Shown: one piece after another, positions 31,279 through 40,681 of the stretch | Numbering within the stretch: the first letter of the stretch is position 1 | Layout of the letters: every line of letters starts with the position of its first letter | Assembly (NCBI RefSeq): GCF_022664455.2 | Contig: NZ_JAKRKC020000002.1 | Span: forward strand, 434,001-498,000 | Direction: 5' to 3' | DNA length: 64,000 nt | DNA from: Actinomadura luzonensis | Lineage (GTDB): Bacteria > Actinomycetota > Actinomycetes > Streptosporangiales > Streptosporangiaceae | The notes under the pieces: model-generated | Seen by the model: the letters and a program-made list of their open reading frames with translations, nothing else | Databases searched by the model: none | Told to the model about the DNA's origin: nothing | Position numbers and translations under genes: made by a program

Positions 31279-32984
31279 ACTCCCTTGTCACGGCGGGCTG
31301 GGCCCGCCTGCGCGCGCTGCTGCCCGCCCGCGCCGACCTCGCGGCCATGGGCCGGCACCCGCGCAGGGACCTGCTGGCGGGCCTGACGGTGGCGATCGTC
31401 GCGCTGCCCCTGGCGCTCGGCTTCGGCATCTCCTCCGGCCTCGGCGCGCAGGCCGGGCTGGCCACGGCGGTGGTGGCCGGGGCGCTGGCCGCCTTCTTCG
31501 GCGGCTCGGCGCTGCAGGTGTCCGGGCCGACCGGGGCGATGACCGTGGTGCTGGTGCCGATCATGCACGCCCACGGCGTCCCCGGCGTCCTGACCGTCGG
31601 CGTGCTGGCCGGGCTGCTGCTGGTGGCGCTGGCGCTGGCCAGGGCGGGCCGCTACATGGCGCTGGTGCCCGCGCCGGTCGTCGAGGGCTTCACCCTCGGC
31701 ATCGCCTGCGTGATCGGGCTGCAGCAGGTGCCCGCCGCGCTCGGCGTCCCGGCGCCCGAAGGCGACAAGGTGCTCGCCGTCGCCTGGCAGGCGGTCCTCG
31801 ACTTCGCCGCCCGCCCGAACTGGACCGCCCTCGCCATGGCCGTGGCGGTCGCGGCGGTCATGCTGGCCGGGGCCCGCCGGTGGCCCGCCGTGCCGTTCTC
31901 GCTGCTGGCCGTGGCCGCCGCCACCCTCGTCGCCGAGCTGGCCGGCCTGCCCGTCGCGCGCATCGACGCCCTGCCCGCCGGGCTGCCCGCCCCTTCCCTC
32001 GCCTTCCTCGACCCGGCCGAGCTGGGCTCGCTGATCGCTCCCGCCGTCGCGGTGGCGGCGCTGGCCGCGCTGGAGTCGCTGCTGTCGGCCGCCGTCGCCG
32101 ACGGCATGAGCGTCAGCCACCGCCACGACCCGGACCGGGAGCTGCTGGGCCAGGGGCTGGCCAACCTGGTGGCGCCGCTGTTCGGCGGCGTTCCCGCGAC
32201 CGGGGCGATCGCGCGCACCGCGGTCAACGTCCGCTCCGGCGCCTCCTCCCGGCTCGCCTCGCTCGCCCACGCCGCGATCCTGGCGGTGATCGTCTACGCC
32301 GCCGCCGGCCTCGTGGCCCGCATCCCGCTCGCCGCCCTGGCGGGCGTGCTGCTGGCCACCGCGGTGCGCATGGTGGAGGCCGGCTCGCTGAGGGCGATGG
32401 CCCGCGCCACCCGCGCCGACGCCGTCGTCCTGGCGCTGACCGCGCTCGCCACCCTCGCCCTCGACCTGGTCGCCGCCGTGATCCTGGGCCTGGTCACGGC
32501 CGGCGCCCTGGCGCTGCGGGCGATCGCCGGGAACGTCCGGCTGGACGCGGTGCCGCTGCGCCCGGACCTGCCCGGCGATCACAGCGACGAGGAGCACGCG
32601 CTGCTGGCCGAGCACATCGTCGCCTACCGGCTCGACGGGCCGCTGTTCTTCGCGGCGGCGCACCGCTTCCTGCTGGAGCTGTCCGGCATCGCCGACGTCT
32701 CGGTGGTCATCCTGCGCATGTCCCGCATCACCACCATCGACGCCAGCGGCGCCCTGGTCCTCGGCGACGCGATCACCCGGCTGGAACGGCGCGGCATCAC
32801 CGTGTACGTCTCCGGCATCCGCGACGGACACCACCGGCCGCTGCACGCCCTGGGCGTCATCGCCCGCCTGGACGAGGCCGGACAGGTGTTCGCCACCACC
32901 CCCGAGGCCATCTCCGCCGCCCGCGCCAGGCTCCGCAGCGAAGGCGTCCTCCCGCCCGGGAATGACCGGCAGATGTCCGGCTGA
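31275..32984 (+). CDS. SulP family anion transporter with STAS domain
   Basis: 569 residues, GTG at 31275 overlapping the ArsR stop. The membrane part has the SulP signatures GLTVAIVALPLALGFGISSGLGAQAGL, GGSALQVSGPTGAMTVVL and GLANLVAPLFGGVPATGAIARTAVNVRSGASS. A cytoplasmic STAS domain follows from about residue 440 (YRLDGPLFFAAAHRFLLEL, MSRITTIDASGALVLGDAI). The family takes up sulfate, bicarbonate or other anions with Na+ or H+. The ArsR partner is a recurrent arrangement for BicA/SulP-like transporters. The anion is not determined by the sequence. Confidence 0.93.
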   Translation: MNSLVTAGWARLRALLPARADLAAMGRHPRRDLLAGLTVAIVALPLALGFGISSGLGAQAGLATAVVAGALAAFFGGSALQVSGPTGAMTVVLVPIMHAHGVPGVLTVGVLAGLLLVALALARAGRYMALVPAPVVEGFTLGIACVIGLQQVPAALGVPAPEGDKVLAVAWQAVLDFAARPNWTALAMAVAVAAVMLAGARRWPAVPFSLLAVAAATLVAELAGLPVARIDALPAGLPAPSLAFLDPAELGSLIAPAVAVAALAALESLLSAAVADGMSVSHRHDPDRELLGQGLANLVAPLFGGVPATGAIARTAVNVRSGASSRLASLAHAAILAVIVYAAAGLVARIPLAALAGVLLATAVRMVEAGSLRAMARATRADAVVLALTALATLALDLVAAVILGLVTAGALALRAIAGNVRLDAVPLRPDLPGDHSDEEHALLAEHIVAYRLDGPLFFAAAHRFLLELSGIADVSVVILRMSRITTIDASGALVLGDAITRLERRGITVYVSGIRDGHHRPLHALGVIARLDEAGQVFATTPEAISAARARLRSEGVLPPGNDRQMSG

Positions 32985-33055
32985 CGGCCTGTCCGGCCGA
33001 TCCCCGCGATGCGACCGTTCGTCTGAACGTTCCCAGCGTGAGAGGAAGGCCTGTG

Positions 33056-33670
33056 ATGCGGGTCAGAAGAGCGGCGATGCTCATCGCGGCGGTCGCCCTG
33101 TTCGTCGGCGGCCTGTCCGGCACGGCGAACGCGGCGCCGCCGGACGCCCAGATGCAAGCGGTGCTGGCCACCACCGGTGCGGCGCCGGCGCCGCCGCCTC
33201 CGCCGGTCACCACCGACGGAGTGCAGCTCCAGGGCTCGTGGATCGGCCCGTACACGTACCGGAACCTCAACAGCGGCAGGTGCCTGGACATCCTCGGCGC
33301 CTCGAAGGACCTCGGCGCGCCGGCCGTGCAGTACCGGTGCGTCGCCGGTGGCGTGTCGCAGATGTGGTACCTCTGGCACACCGAGGGTGACGGATCCATC
33401 GACTTCCACCTCATCGGCAACGCCTACAGCGGCAAGTGCCTGATGGCCTGGAACCACGACCTCAAGGCGCCGATCAAGCAGATCGGCTGCTACACGGGCA
33501 CGCCCGAGCAGGTGTGGATCACCAAGAGCACCGAGCTGAACATCCACCTCAACGACGGCACGAACCTCTGCATGGAGGTCATCGGCGGGTCGCTCGCCGA
33601 CTTCGCGGCCATCGTCCAGTGGACCTGCCACCACCGGGCCCACCAGGTCTGGCTCCGTTACAACGCCTGA
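33056..33670 (+). CDS. Secreted ricin-type beta-trefoil lectin protein
   Basis: 204 residues, ATG at 33056 (a GTG three bases earlier is also possible) after AGAGGAAGG. A signal peptide (RRAAMLIAAVALFVGGLSGTANA) precedes a proline linker (APAPPPPPVT) and one beta-trefoil with three degenerate QxW repeats: SQMWYLWH, EQVWITK and HQVWLRYN, with paired cysteines (GRCLDI/YRCVAG, GKCLMA/IGCYTG, NLCMEV/WTCHH). There is no catalytic module, so it is a free-standing secreted carbohydrate- or protein-binding factor. The NocE-like gene starts 21 bases downstream, so the two are co-expressed. Confidence 0.85.
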   Translation: MRVRRAAMLIAAVALFVGGLSGTANAAPPDAQMQAVLATTGAAPAPPPPPVTTDGVQLQGSWIGPYTYRNLNSGRCLDILGASKDLGAPAVQYRCVAGGVSQMWYLWHTEGDGSIDFHLIGNAYSGKCLMAWNHDLKAPIKQIGCYTGTPEQVWITKSTELNIHLNDGTNLCMEVIGGSLADFAAIVQWTCHHRAHQVWLRYNA

Positions 33671-33691
33671 TCCTTCGTCCGAGGAGTGAGC

Positions 33692-36600
33692 ATGCGCGCC
33701 CGAGCGTCCCTCGCAGCCGTCCTGTCGGTCTCGGTGGTGTTGTCCACGCCGCTCGCGGCACGCGCCGCGCCGACCCCGCCGCCGTCGTCGTCGTCCCCTG
33801 ACCAGGATCTCACGGTGCCGCCCACCCGGCCCGCCGCGCCGGAGAGCGTCGCCCCCGCCGAACGGGCCGCGCTCCTGGGCGGCGGCTGGGCGAAGTCGTC
33901 CGACCGGGCGGTGACCACCGCGGGTGACGCCACCGGGTTCCACGTGCTGGTGGCGGACGCCAAGGACGGCTACCGGTGGCGGACGGCGGCCTCCCTGTCG
34001 GAGCCGGGCTTCGACACCGACACCTGGATCGGCAACGTCTGCGTGACGGCGTCCGGCGAGCGGGCCGTGGTGGTGTACGGGCCGCGCACGTTCACCAACA
34101 AGGCCGAGCTGGCCGACCGCGGCGGGTTCACCGCGATCGTGGACCTCGACGGCGGCCCGGTGCGCAAGCTCAACGTGCAGACCAGCCTGGCCTACTTCAA
34201 CCCGGGCTGCGGCCCCTCGGAGTCGGCGGTGCTCACCCAGGGCGGCGGGGAGGACCTGGCCGCGACGCGGCTGCTGGAGCTGGACACGGTCAAGGGGAAG
34301 GTGAAGCCGGCGATCGAGGTGCCCGGGCAGCTCACGTCGGCGGTGCCCACCGGGGACGGCATCGTGGCCGCCGACTCCGGCGCGCTGGTGCGGGTGCGGC
34401 CCGACGGCGAGCGGGAGGTGCTGGCCCGTACGAGGGGCGTGCCGTACCGGCTGGCGCCCGACGCCGCGGGCGGCGTGGTGTACGCCCAGGTGGAGGACGC
34501 GCGGACGGCCTCGGTGCGGCGCGTCGACCTCGCCGGGGGGAACGCCGTCACCGTGCTCGCCACCGGCGGCGTCACCGGCGTGAGCGTGCGCTCCGCCCGC
34601 GGCGGGCAGGTGTACGTGACCGGTGCCAAGGCCACGAAGGCCCGCGCGGCGGCGCCGCCGGGCGTGACGCTCGCCGACGTGCCGGACGACGCCGGCGTGT
34701 CGCTGTCCGGCGAGGTCGCGGTGACCTCGGTGACGCGCACGCACACCAAGGACCCGCGGGTGCCGCCCGCCGACCCCGGCGCGCCGCAGCGGGTGGACAT
34801 CACCGCCACGTCGCTGGCCACGGGCAAGCCGTTCACCCTGGCGGTGACGCCGGCCGGCGGCGCGGGCGGCGGCGCGCTGCCCAGCCCGGCGCTGGGCCGG
34901 GTCGCGCCCGCCGCGCCCGCCGCGGCCGGCGACCCGCACGACCCCGCCGACGGCGACCAGCGCTACTGCTCGGTGGCGCGCAACGATCCGCGCAGCCAGG
35001 CCATGCAGCCCAAGCCGCGCCAGGTGGAGTGGGCCGTCGACCAGGCCGTGTACGGCCGGCTCACCGTGCAGCGGCCGGCCAACTGGAAGAACCTGGGCAT
35101 GCCCGCCTACACGCCGCAGGGCCTGTTCCCGCCGCGGACGCTCGACGGCGGCGGGCGGGTGCCCGCGCAGGTGCTCCTCGGCGTGGCCACCCAGGAGTCG
35201 AACACCTGGCAGGCGGCCCGCTTCGCCATCCCGGGCACGACCGCGAACCCGCTGATCGGCAACTACTTCGGCATCGACTACTACAACGACGACGAAGGCG
35301 ACGACTGGACGATCGACTGGGCCGAGGCCGACTGCGGGTACGGCATCATGCAGGTCACCGACGGCATGCGCGTGGCCGGCAAGGAGAAGCCGGGGGAGAC
35401 CGCGCTGCCCCTCGACCAGCAGCGGGCGATCGCCCTGGACTTCGCGGCCAACATCGCCAAGGGCATGCAGATGCTCCAGGACAAGTGGAACGAGACCCGC
35501 CGCGCCGGGCTGAAGCTCAACAACGGCAGCGCCGACCGGATCGAGAACTGGTTCTTCGCCGCCTGGGCGTACAACTCCGGCTTCCACCCCGACCCCGGCG
35601 GCGGCAAGCCGTGGGGCGTCGGCTGGCTCAACAACCCGGTCAACCCGCGCTATCCCGCCGACCGCACCCCCTTCATGGAGGAGTCGTACGCCGACGCCGC
35701 GCACCCCCAGGACTGGCCGTACCCGGAGAAGGTGATGGGCTTCGCCGGTCACCCGATCGAGCTCATCGAGACGCCCGGCAACCTGGTGCACAACTTCGTG
35801 CCCGCCTGGTGGCTGACGAACTCGGACCGCTACCTCGTGCAGCCGCCCGTCACGTTGTTCTGCGACGCGAGCAACGACTGCCGGCCCGGCGCGAGCTACC
35901 CGCCCGACGCGCCGGAGGTGATCGGCGAGCCGGCCGGCCCGTGCGCGCACAGGAACAGCGCCGGCCAGTACGACCTGCAGTGCTGGTACCACGCCGCGGC
36001 CACCTGGAAGGACGACTGCCCGAGCGACTGCGGTCACGAGTTCATCCGCTTCGACCCCGGCTACGCCTACCAGGAGGACGGGACCAACTACCCGCCGAAC
36101 TGCGGACTGACCGGCCTGCCGTCCGGCGCGCTGGTCGTCGACAACCTGGCGAAGAGAATCCCCTCCGTCCGGCCGAACTGCGCCCCCGACTACAACGAGG
36201 CCGGCTCCTTCCAGTTCACCTTCCGCCCGAACGCGGCCGGCAACTACCCGGGCAAGATCGACGTGCATCAGATAGGCAGCGGTTTCGCCGGCCAGTTCTG
36301 GATGAGCGACACCATCCCCGAGGGCGAGTCCGCGCGCAGCGCGGTCGGCACCTGGACGCTGAACCAGAGCGCCGGATGGGCCCGCGTGTTCGTGCACCTC
36401 CCGGTCGTCGGAGCGCGCACCCAGCAGGCCCGCTACGAGATCGACGTGGACGGCAGCCGCTCCTACCGCAAGCACCGCTACCTGCCGCAGGCGCTCGGCC
36501 GCAACGGCTGGGTGTCGCTCGGGGTGTACGACTTCAACGGCACCGTGCCCAGCGTGCGCCTCGGCAACATCACCGAGGACGGCAAGGGCACCGTGCGGGT

Positions 36601-37654
36601 GGCCTGGGACGCGATCGCCGTCCAGAAGCTCGCCGCCAAGCCCCGGCACATCGTCGCCGCCCTCGGCGACTCCTACAGCTCCGGCGAGGGCGCGGGCAAC
36701 TACTTCTCCGCCTCCGACACCGACCACGGCACGCCCTCCTGGAACGCCTGCCGGCGCAGCAACGACGCCTACCCGCGCAAGGTCGTGCTGCCGGGCGACA
36801 GCGAGAACCTGGGCACCCTGGTCGACCGGTTCGACCCCGGCCACGAGCTCGGCTTCGTGGCCTGCTCCGGCGCGCAGACCTGGAACGTCACCGGGGACGG
36901 GGTGCCCTGGTCGTGGCAGTACCCCGACAGGTACGGGGAGGGCGAGGGCCAGTTCCACGAGATCGCGCAGCTCGACTCAGGCGTGCTGGACGAGAACACC
37001 ACCCTGGTCACGCTCACCCTCGGCGGCAACGACGAGGGCGCCTTCACCAACGCGCTCAGCTCCTGCATCATCCCGTTCGTGGAGTGCGGAGGCGACTCGT
37101 TCATGCCCACGTACAAGGCGATCATCGACCGGACGGCGGAGAAGCTGAAGCAGGTCCTCAGGGAGATCCACGCCCCGGACCGGGCGCCCAACGCGAAGAT
37201 CGTCCTGCTGGGCTATCCGAAACTGATCGCCGCGGGCGGCTGCAGCGTCTCCGGCACCTCCCTGATCACCTCGGGGGAGGCCGATCTGCTCGGCCAGCTC
37301 GCCCGGTACATGGAGGGCAAGCAGTGGGAGCTGGTGTCGCAGCTGCAGTCCGAGGGGGATCCCGGCGACCCGCCCTTCGAGGTGTACGCGGCCAGCCCGA
37401 TCAGCTACTTCGCCGGCCACGAGGCGTGCGGGGACGGGGCCTGGATCAACCCCGTCATGCTCACCCCGAACGGCGAGGGCGACTACCACGAGGGGGACGC
37501 CCGGGCGAAGTGCATCCCCAACCCGCTCGACGTGTCCGAGCCGGTGTGCCTGAGCCGGGAGTCGTTCCACCCGAACGACCAAGGGACGTCGGCCTACGCG
37601 AGCACGCTGGCCCAGACCCTGTCGCTCATCGGCTACCGGGGCGCACAGCCTTGA
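33692..37654 (+). CDS. Large secreted NocE-like protein: propeller-like region, lysozyme-like domain and SGNH hydrolase
   Basis: 1320 residues from the ATG at 33692 with GAGGAG upstream. A signal peptide (LAAVLSVSVVLSTPLAARA) is followed by a repeat-rich beta region (about 50-410), then a lysozyme-like segment with ATQESNTWQAA (Glu about 500) and CGYGIMQVTDGM (about 548) as in SLT transglycosylases. After a beta-sandwich resembling golvesin C-terminal domains (about 840-980) comes an SGNH/GDSL hydrolase: block I ALGDSYSSGEG (about 990), block II VACSGA, block III LGGND (about 1110) and block V SFHPNDQG (about 1290). The order resembles NocE of the nocardicin cluster, whose function is unknown. 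Expected outside the cell, possibly on cell wall or lipids. Confidence 0.8.
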   Translation: MRARASLAAVLSVSVVLSTPLAARAAPTPPPSSSSPDQDLTVPPTRPAAPESVAPAERAALLGGGWAKSSDRAVTTAGDATGFHVLVADAKDGYRWRTAASLSEPGFDTDTWIGNVCVTASGERAVVVYGPRTFTNKAELADRGGFTAIVDLDGGPVRKLNVQTSLAYFNPGCGPSESAVLTQGGGEDLAATRLLELDTVKGKVKPAIEVPGQLTSAVPTGDGIVAADSGALVRVRPDGEREVLARTRGVPYRLAPDAAGGVVYAQVEDARTASVRRVDLAGGNAVTVLATGGVTGVSVRSARGGQVYVTGAKATKARAAAPPGVTLADVPDDAGVSLSGEVAVTSVTRTHTKDPRVPPADPGAPQRVDITATSLATGKPFTLAVTPAGGAGGGALPSPALGRVAPAAPAAAGDPHDPADGDQRYCSVARNDPRSQAMQPKPRQVEWAVDQAVYGRLTVQRPANWKNLGMPAYTPQGLFPPRTLDGGGRVPAQVLLGVATQESNTWQAARFAIPGTTANPLIGNYFGIDYYNDDEGDDWTIDWAEADCGYGIMQVTDGMRVAGKEKPGETALPLDQQRAIALDFAANIAKGMQMLQDKWNETRRAGLKLNNGSADRIENWFFAAWAYNSGFHPDPGGGKPWGVGWLNNPVNPRYPADRTPFMEESYADAAHPQDWPYPEKVMGFAGHPIELIETPGNLVHNFVPAWWLTNSDRYLVQPPVTLFCDASNDCRPGASYPPDAPEVIGEPAGPCAHRNSAGQYDLQCWYHAAATWKDDCPSDCGHEFIRFDPGYAYQEDGTNYPPNCGLTGLPSGALVVDNLAKRIPSVRPNCAPDYNEAGSFQFTFRPNAAGNYPGKIDVHQIGSGFAGQFWMSDTIPEGESARSAVGTWTLNQSAGWARVFVHLPVVGARTQQARYEIDVDGSRSYRKHRYLPQALGRNGWVSLGVYDFNGTVPSVRLGNITEDGKGTVRVAWDAIAVQKLAAKPRHIVAALGDSYSSGEGAGNYFSASDTDHGTPSWNACRRSNDAYPRKVVLPGDSENLGTLVDRFDPGHELGFVACSGAQTWNVTGDGVPWSWQYPDRYGEGEGQFHEIAQLDSGVLDENTTLVTLTLGGNDEGAFTNALSSCIIPFVECGGDSFMPTYKAIIDRTAEKLKQVLREIHAPDRAPNAKIVLLGYPKLIAAGGCSVSGTSLITSGEADLLGQLARYMEGKQWELVSQLQSEGDPGDPPFEVYAASPISYFAGHEACGDGAWINPVMLTPNGEGDYHEGDARAKCIPNPLDVSEPVCLSRESFHPNDQGTSAYASTLAQTLSLIGYRGAQP

Positions 37655-37659
37655 CAGCG

Positions 37660-39180
37660 TCACCCCCGGACGGTGACGTCGTGGGCGGCGGAGCCGGCCG
37701 GGGTGCCGTTGCACAGCACGGCCTGGCCGGTGGCGACCAGGGCGGTGGAGCAGCCCTCGCCGTCGGTGACGGTGAGGGCGGCCGTGAAGGTCCCCGCGCG
37801 CGGGTACCGGTGCGTGATCCGGGGGCCGGTGGTGGCGGCGGTGGTGCCGTCGCCGAAGTCCCAGACGTAACGGGCGACGCGGCCGTCGGGGTCGGCCGAG
37901 GCCGAGGCGTCGAAGGTCACCGAACGGCCGCCGGGCCGGGCGTCGGGACCGGCGGCGGGGCCGGCGGTGAAGGCGGCGACCGGCCCCTGGTCGGGCAGGA
38001 CCGCGGCCGAGCCGTACGCGGGCTCGCTGCCGCCGGTGGGGAAGGGCGTGCCGGGCGGCAGAGGCCGCATCGCCCCGGCGGGGCCGAGGCCGAACGCGCT
38101 CAGGCCGCCGTTGGGGCCCTCGGTGACGCCGGGCAGGTCGGTGGAGGCGTACAGGAACCGCCCGTCCGGCAGGGTCGTGATCCCGACCGGGCCGAAGCCG
38201 GCCGGCACCGGCGAGCCCTTCACCGGCGTCAGCGCCCCGTCGGCGCCGACGGAGAAGCCCGACACCGCGCCGTCGCCGGGCGTGGTGCCGCCGGCTCCCG
38301 GGGCCGGGCTGGCGACGTAGACGAAACGCCCGTCAGGTGAGGACGTGATGCCCTCGGGGAAGGTCGACACGTCGTACGGCGAGCGCGGCAGCGCGCTCAG
38401 CGTGCCGTCGGAACCGATCGCGAAACCGTAGACCTGGGAGGTGTCGCTGCAGGTCAGGTAGAGGCGGCGGCCGTCAGGAGTGATGGTCATGGCCCCGCAG
38501 AACCGGCCGAGCCTGATCGGCGCGGCGACCTCGGCGAGCGTGCCGTCGGCCCTGACGGCGAAGGCGCTGACCGCGCCGACGGAGCTGAGCCGGTCCGGAC
38601 CCGGATCGCCGTGGCCGACGTACAGGAAACGGCCGTCGGGCGTCACGGCCAGCCCGCGCGGATTGGCCACGCTCGTCGGCGTGGGGGAGCCGGGCAGCGG
38701 GCTGAGCCGGCCGTCGGGCCCGATCGCGAAGCCGGCCACCGACCTGCTGAAGACGTGGGCGACGTACAGGAAGCGCCCGCCCGGCGTGACGACGATGCCC
38801 AACGGCGTGTCGCCGCCGGTGCTGACGGTTCCGGCGTCGCCCGGCAGCGGGTCGAGCCGTCCCCGTGGCCCGACCGCGTAGGCCGAGATCGCCCCGGGTC
38901 CGTCCTCGCCGGCGTCGGCCGCGTACGCCAGCCGGCCGTCCGGCGTGAACGCCATCTGGCGGACCCCCGGGCCCGCGGCCACCGGGTCGCCGGTCAGGAC
39001 CGGGCGCCCGGTGGCCACGTCCACGACGAACCTGGAGATGCTGGGGGACTCGCTGTTGGTGACATAGACGGGGCGCTCGCCCAGGGGCCCCGGCTGCGCC
39101 GCGGCGCCGGCGGTCCCGGACGGGGCCAGCGCCGCGGCGAGCAGCAGGACGGCGAGCGAGGAAAGACGGCCAGTACCCAC
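37660..39180 (-). CDS. Secreted seven-bladed beta-propeller (lactonase family) with C-terminal PKD domain
   Basis: 506 residues, GTG at 39180 after GGAGGG. The signal peptide ends AGAAAQP. Repeats of the 6-phosphogluconolactonase/YVTN type (TPDGRLAYAADAG, TPGGRFLYVAHV, TPDGRFLYVGHG, TPDGRRLYLTCSD, SPDGRFVYVASPA, LPDGRFLYASTDL) make up about 380 residues. The end is a PKD domain (VTFDASASADPDGRVARYVWDFGDGT, FTAALTVTDGEG). Secreted members of this type are mostly of unknown function and may bind or modify wall or matrix polymers. Its stop is 5 bases from that of the convergent NocE-like gene. Confidence 0.85.
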   Translation of the reverse strand: MGTGRLSSLAVLLLAAALAPSGTAGAAAQPGPLGERPVYVTNSESPSISRFVVDVATGRPVLTGDPVAAGPGVRQMAFTPDGRLAYAADAGEDGPGAISAYAVGPRGRLDPLPGDAGTVSTGGDTPLGIVVTPGGRFLYVAHVFSRSVAGFAIGPDGRLSPLPGSPTPTSVANPRGLAVTPDGRFLYVGHGDPGPDRLSSVGAVSAFAVRADGTLAEVAAPIRLGRFCGAMTITPDGRRLYLTCSDTSQVYGFAIGSDGTLSALPRSPYDVSTFPEGITSSPDGRFVYVASPAPGAGGTTPGDGAVSGFSVGADGALTPVKGSPVPAGFGPVGITTLPDGRFLYASTDLPGVTEGPNGGLSAFGLGPAGAMRPLPPGTPFPTGGSEPAYGSAAVLPDQGPVAAFTAGPAAGPDARPGGRSVTFDASASADPDGRVARYVWDFGDGTTAATTGPRITHRYPRAGTFTAALTVTDGEGCSTALVATGQAVLCNGTPAGSAAHDVTVRG

Positions 39181-39301
39181 GAAGCCCTCCGGAACACGAC
39201 AAAGCCAGTCACCCGGAGAGGCGTGCCACCGCGTTCCACCGGCGTTCCACCGGCGTTCTGTCGTCCGTCCACGTGGCCGCCCTGGCCGGCGCGCTCGCGG
39301 T

Positions 39302-39907
39302 TCACGGGTGCAGCGTGACGACCCCGCCGGCCGCGTCCCTCCCGGCCGCGCCCGGTCCCGCTTCCGTGCTCCAGAACCGTACCGACATCCACACGACCCC
39401 GGCCGCCGCCACGACCAGCCCGCCCAGGTACACCGGCTCCGGCACCAGGTTCCGCAACGACCCGGGCAGCATCCCCGCCACGTACAACCCGGCCGCCACG
39501 ACCGGCATCCGCCCGCTCCGCGCGGCGGCCACCCCGAAGACCACCACCCCGGTCACCAGCACGGCCGACGTGACCAGGAACGCCGTCCCCGTCGCCCCGG
39601 CCAGCAGCGCGGCCACCGTGCCCCCGCCCAGGTACGGGAACACGTAGTGCAGGATGTACTCGACCGCGAACGCCCCGGCCAGCCCGGCCGAGTTGAGCAC
39701 GTACCCGACCAGCCCCAGCGTGCCGGCCCGGTGCCGGACGGCCAGGTAGATCCCGGTGACGGCGAGCAGCCCCGTCAGCGCCCCGAACGGCGCGACGGCG
39801 TGCGTGAAGGCGGTCTCCGGCACCAGCCCGCCCCGCCGTGCCGCGTTCACGACGAGCAGCAGCCCGCAGCCGACCCCCGCAACCGCGGCGACCCGATGAA
39901 GTCCCAT
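39302..39907 (-). CDS. Six-segment integral membrane protein of unknown function
   Basis: 201 residues, ATG at 39907 after AGAAGGG. Hydrophobic stretches (VAAVAGVGCGLLLVVNAA, PFGALTGLLAVTGIYLAV, LGLVGYVLNSAGLAGAFAVEYILHYVF, TAFLVTSAVLVTGVVVFGVAAA, VVAAGLYVAGMLPGSL, GLVVAAAGVVWMSVRFW) imply six membrane passes with a short loop pattern like the DUF4386 group. No catalytic or binding motif is visible. The 116 bases before it contain no gene. Confidence 0.7.
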   Translation of the reverse strand: MGLHRVAAVAGVGCGLLLVVNAARRGGLVPETAFTHAVAPFGALTGLLAVTGIYLAVRHRAGTLGLVGYVLNSAGLAGAFAVEYILHYVFPYLGGGTVAALLAGATGTAFLVTSAVLVTGVVVFGVAAARSGRMPVVAAGLYVAGMLPGSLRNLVPEPVYLGGLVVAAAGVVWMSVRFWSTEAGPGAAGRDAAGGVVTLHP

Positions 39908-40023
39908 CGCAGTGAGCCCTTCTCTTGGTGATGACGATCGCCATGATGCGCCGGATCACCGCCCGGGCGGAGAGCGCGCCGCAAGCCGTAAGCAGCCCGA
40001 AAGAACCGCTCCGCCGCTCGGCC

Positions 40024-40566
40024 TCACCCGGTGAAGAAGTCCCGCGACGGGGCCAGGCGCGCGGACATGTTGCGCTCCATCATGCGCATCGCCGCCCGGC
40101 CCAGCTCCTCGTCGATGCAGGCCACGCAGTCCGACGGCACGGCCAGGTCGTAGTGGCGCACGTACGCGTCCAGCGCGCTGTACAGCACGCACTGCTCCGT
40201 CACCTGCCCGGCCAGCACCACCGTCCCGATCTCCAGATGGGACAGCAGGTACTCGAGGGACGTGCCGAAGAAGGCGCTGTGCCGGACCTTCGGCAGGAAG
40301 GCGCAGTCGGCGGGCGGCAGGATCGGCTTCACCAGGTCCGGGCGCCGGCCCCGCAGCGCCCGCTTCTCGATCTCGTGCCGGTCCGCGGAGAAGTCCCCGT
40401 AGTTGTCGTTGACGTACACCAGCTCCACGTCGTCCCGCTCGCGGGCGCGCGCGACCAGCTTCGCCAGCGGCTCGACCACCGCCTCCACCTGCGGGGTGAG
40501 CCGCTCGGCGTCCTGATGATCGTACGGGTTGAGCATGTCGATGACGACCAGCGCAGATCTTGCCAT
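40024..40566 (-). CDS. Isochorismatase-family cysteine hydrolase
   Basis: 180 residues. The catalytic triad of the family is visible: Asp in ALVVIDMLNPYDHQ (about 10), Lys in FLPKVRHSAFFGTSLE (about 92) and Cys in LAGQVTEQCVLYSALDAYVR (about 125), with the cis-peptide VTEQC. Members cleave amide or vinyl-ether bonds in isochorismate, nicotinamide, carbamoyl or pyrimidine-derived substrates; this one cannot be assigned. The ATG at 40566 lies in a 15-bp inverted repeat, which may affect its initiation or regulation. Confidence 0.87.
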   Translation of the reverse strand: MARSALVVIDMLNPYDHQDAERLTPQVEAVVEPLAKLVARARERDDVELVYVNDNYGDFSADRHEIEKRALRGRRPDLVKPILPPADCAFLPKVRHSAFFGTSLEYLLSHLEIGTVVLAGQVTEQCVLYSALDAYVRHYDLAVPSDCVACIDEELGRAAMRMMERNMSARLAPSRDFFTG

Positions 40567-40579
40567 AGACCTTGTCTAT
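40565..40579. promoter_or_regulatory. Inverted repeat over the start of the cysteine hydrolase gene
   Basis: ATAGAC-CTT-GTCTAT is a perfect 6-bp dyad with a 3-base centre that includes the start codon of the hydrolase gene on the minus strand. It could be an operator or an mRNA hairpin over the start. Confidence 0.4.
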
Positions 40580-40681
40580 CCAGAGCGGCGCCGCTTATCC
40601 CCGCCCGTCCGCGCGGGCGGCCACCACCGCCTCCGGGCCTTGCTACCATCCGTTCTTTCACCACTACGTGCAGGAGAACGC

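Noticed and set aside
33016..33029. CGTTC-GTCT-GAACG dyad before the ricin-like gene as an operator
   Set aside because: Five-base arms in GC-rich DNA are expected by chance and no second copy was found.
32624..36958. 1444-residue minus-strand open frame across SulP, ricin and NocE-like genes
   Set aside because: Antisense to three genes with signal peptides and family motifs; no domain can be recognised in it.
33976..38340. 1454-residue plus-strand open frame
   Set aside because: Out of frame with the NocE-like gene and runs through a convergent gene; composition is Arg/Gly/Ala-rich without motifs.
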